Assembly (NCBI RefSeq): GCF_022879575.1
Contig: NZ_CP084260.1
Location: forward strand, 2,418,001 to 2,482,000
DNA length: 64,000 nucleotides
Reading direction: 5' to 3'
Origin: Caballeronia sp. SL2Y3
GTDB taxonomy: Bacteria; Pseudomonadota; Gammaproteobacteria; Burkholderiales; Burkholderiaceae
The stretch's first letter is position 1, and each line of letters opens with the position of its first letter. Made by a program: the position numbers and the translations under genes. The notes beneath the pieces are model-generated. The model had not been told where the DNA came from, ran no database searches, and saw only the letters and a program-made list of their open reading frames with translations. This document shows positions 63,065 to 64,000 of the stretch, one piece after another.

Positions 63065-63811
63065 CTAGCTGTCCAAGAAGTCCGCGCCGATGATGTCGAT
63101 GCGGTCCGTGCAGATCGCATCGACGCCCCATCGCGCGAGCAGGCGCGCCCGCTGCGGATCGTTCACCGTGTAGGCGAGCACGCGCAGGCCCGCGTCGCGG
63201 ATGTCGCGCACGAGCGTTTCGTCGAGCGAACGATGGTCCGCATGCAGCGAGACGCACGCGAGCGCCGCGGTCTGCTCGCGCCAGTCCGCCGGCACGCGCT
63301 CGTACAACATGCCGCGCGGCAGATCGGGCGCGGCGTCGCGCGCGGCTTCCAGCGCCTCGAACGAAAACGATGACAGCAGCGGCGCGGGCTCCGCGCCATT
63401 CCAAAGACGCGCCGTCTCGCGCGCGACCAGTTCACCTGTTGCGACCTCGCGCCCCGGACACGACTTGATCTCCACGTTCGCCGCGAGATTCAGCGACGCG
63501 CACAGCTCGCGGACTTCCGCGAGCGTCGGCATGTGCGCGCCGGCGAATTCCTCGCTGAACCACGACCCGGCGTCGAGCGCGCGCAATTGCGCATAGGGCA
63601 TCGACTTCGCCGCGCCGTGGGCGTTGGACGTGCGGTCCACGTCCTCGTCATGCAGCAGGAAGACGACGTTGTCCGCAGACAGCTTCGCATCGAATTCGAT
63701 CATCTTCAGGCCGAGACGCGCGCCCGTCCGGATGCCTTCGAGCGTGTTCTCCGGTGCGAGCTTGCCGCCGCCGCGATGCGCGACGATAGCGGGATACGGC
63801 CAGGTTCTCAT
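63065..63811 (-). CDS. ugpQ: glycerophosphodiester phosphodiesterase
   Basis: A 248-residue cytosolic TIM-barrel enzyme hydrolysing glycerophosphodiesters to glycerol-3-phosphate. AHRGGGKLAPENTLEGIRTG contains the catalytic His/Glu pair, and FLLHDEDVDRTSNAHG holds the second His. ATG 63811 has GAGGAG 7 bases upstream. It is 11 bp after ugpC. Confidence 0.94.
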   Translation of the reverse strand: MRTWPYPAIVAHRGGGKLAPENTLEGIRTGARLGLKMIEFDAKLSADNVVFLLHDEDVDRTSNAHGAAKSMPYAQLRALDAGSWFSEEFAGAHMPTLAEVRELCASLNLAANVEIKSCPGREVATGELVARETARLWNGAEPAPLLSSFSFEALEAARDAAPDLPRGMLYERVPADWREQTAALACVSLHADHRSLDETLVRDIRDAGLRVLAYTVNDPQRARLLARWGVDAICTDRIDIIGADFLDS

Positions 63812-63822
63812 CGCGGTTCTCC

Positions 63823-64000
63823 TCAATTGGCGCGCAATCCGGTCGCCGGATCGAAAAAGTGCAGTTGCCGCGCCGGCACCGAAACCAGCAGCTTTTCGCC
63901 CCGCTGCGGCCGATGCGCATGCGGCAAGCGCGCCGCCACGTCATGCTTGCCCCACTTGCCATGCGCGAGATTGTCCGCGCCGAGCAATTCGGCCGAATCG
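63823..64000 (-). CDS. ugpC: sn-glycerol-3-phosphate ABC ATPase, C-terminal part
   Basis: The last 59 codons are visible; the gene runs off the window end. They read LGADNLAHGKWGKHDVAARL, then VPARQLHFFDPATGLRAN-stop, matching the MOI/TOBE tail of UgpC/MalK-type ATPases. It precedes ugpQ by 11 bp in the usual ugpBAEC-Q order. Confidence 0.8.
   Translation of the reverse strand, partial: DSAELLGADNLAHGKWGKHDVAARLPHAHRPQRGEKLLVSVPARQLHFFDPATGLRAN

Overview
The window is a chromosomal segment of a high-GC betaproteobacterium of the Burkholderiaceae. The layout (petABC-sspAB, tatABC-hinT-his-murA-ibaG, mla genes, a TPP-controlled thi operon, gltBD) and the protein sequences fit Burkholderia sensu lato, most like Paraburkholderia or Caballeronia. 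That genus call is an inference from recall, not a search. There is no prophage, integron or CRISPR array; most of the window is conserved core genome, with a more accessory first 16 kb.

Positions 1-16020 hold independent small units. They are a cold-shock gene with its own promoter and long leader, a YegD-type Hsp70 relative, an MFS transporter, and a nitroreductase whose 3' end is echoed in a decayed repeat field. A TetR/MFS divergent pair follows, with a DUF1415 gene overlapping the TetR gene, then a methyltransferase and a small helical orphan. Last come a FadR-type regulator next to an altronate catabolic cluster (oxidoreductase, MFS importer, dehydratase) and a COG2509 flavoprotein.

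Positions 16120-21945 hold a complete rRNA operon on the minus strand (16S, tRNA-Ile, tRNA-Ala, 23S, 5S) with promoter, boxA elements and terminator, preceded by tRNA-Thr. Upstream on the same strand are sspB, sspA and the cytochrome bc1 genes petC, petB, petA. A Nif3-family gene and a divergent HtrA-type protease follow.

Positions 28310-46472 are nearly all minus strand: tatC, tatB, tatA, hinT, a small membrane protein, the histidine genes hisE-I-F-A-H-B-C-D-G with marC inserted, murA, ibaG, a YadGH-type ABC exporter, and the Mla lipid-transport genes mlaB-C-A-D-E-F. Many junctions are 4-bp start/stop overlaps. The Rieske protein PetA has a twin-arginine N-terminus, so it is a likely client of the TatABC system encoded nearby.

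Positions 46570-50180 hold a thiamine operon (thiO-thiS-thiG-thiE) behind a clear TPP riboswitch. The ThiE protein has an unusual N-terminal extension. From 50426 onward come a YddA/SbmA-type ABC transporter, a TPR-glycosyltransferase-like protein, gltD and gltB, a REP-associated transposase relative with an altered HUH motif and an AT-hook-like tail, OmpW, a DUF883 membrane-anchor protein, and the end of a ugp operon (ugpQ, partial ugpC).

The most notable observations are the repeat field derived from the nitroreductase tail (about 3535-4380), the RAYT-like protein with an AVH in place of HUH, and the ThiE extension that may be a ThiD remnant.
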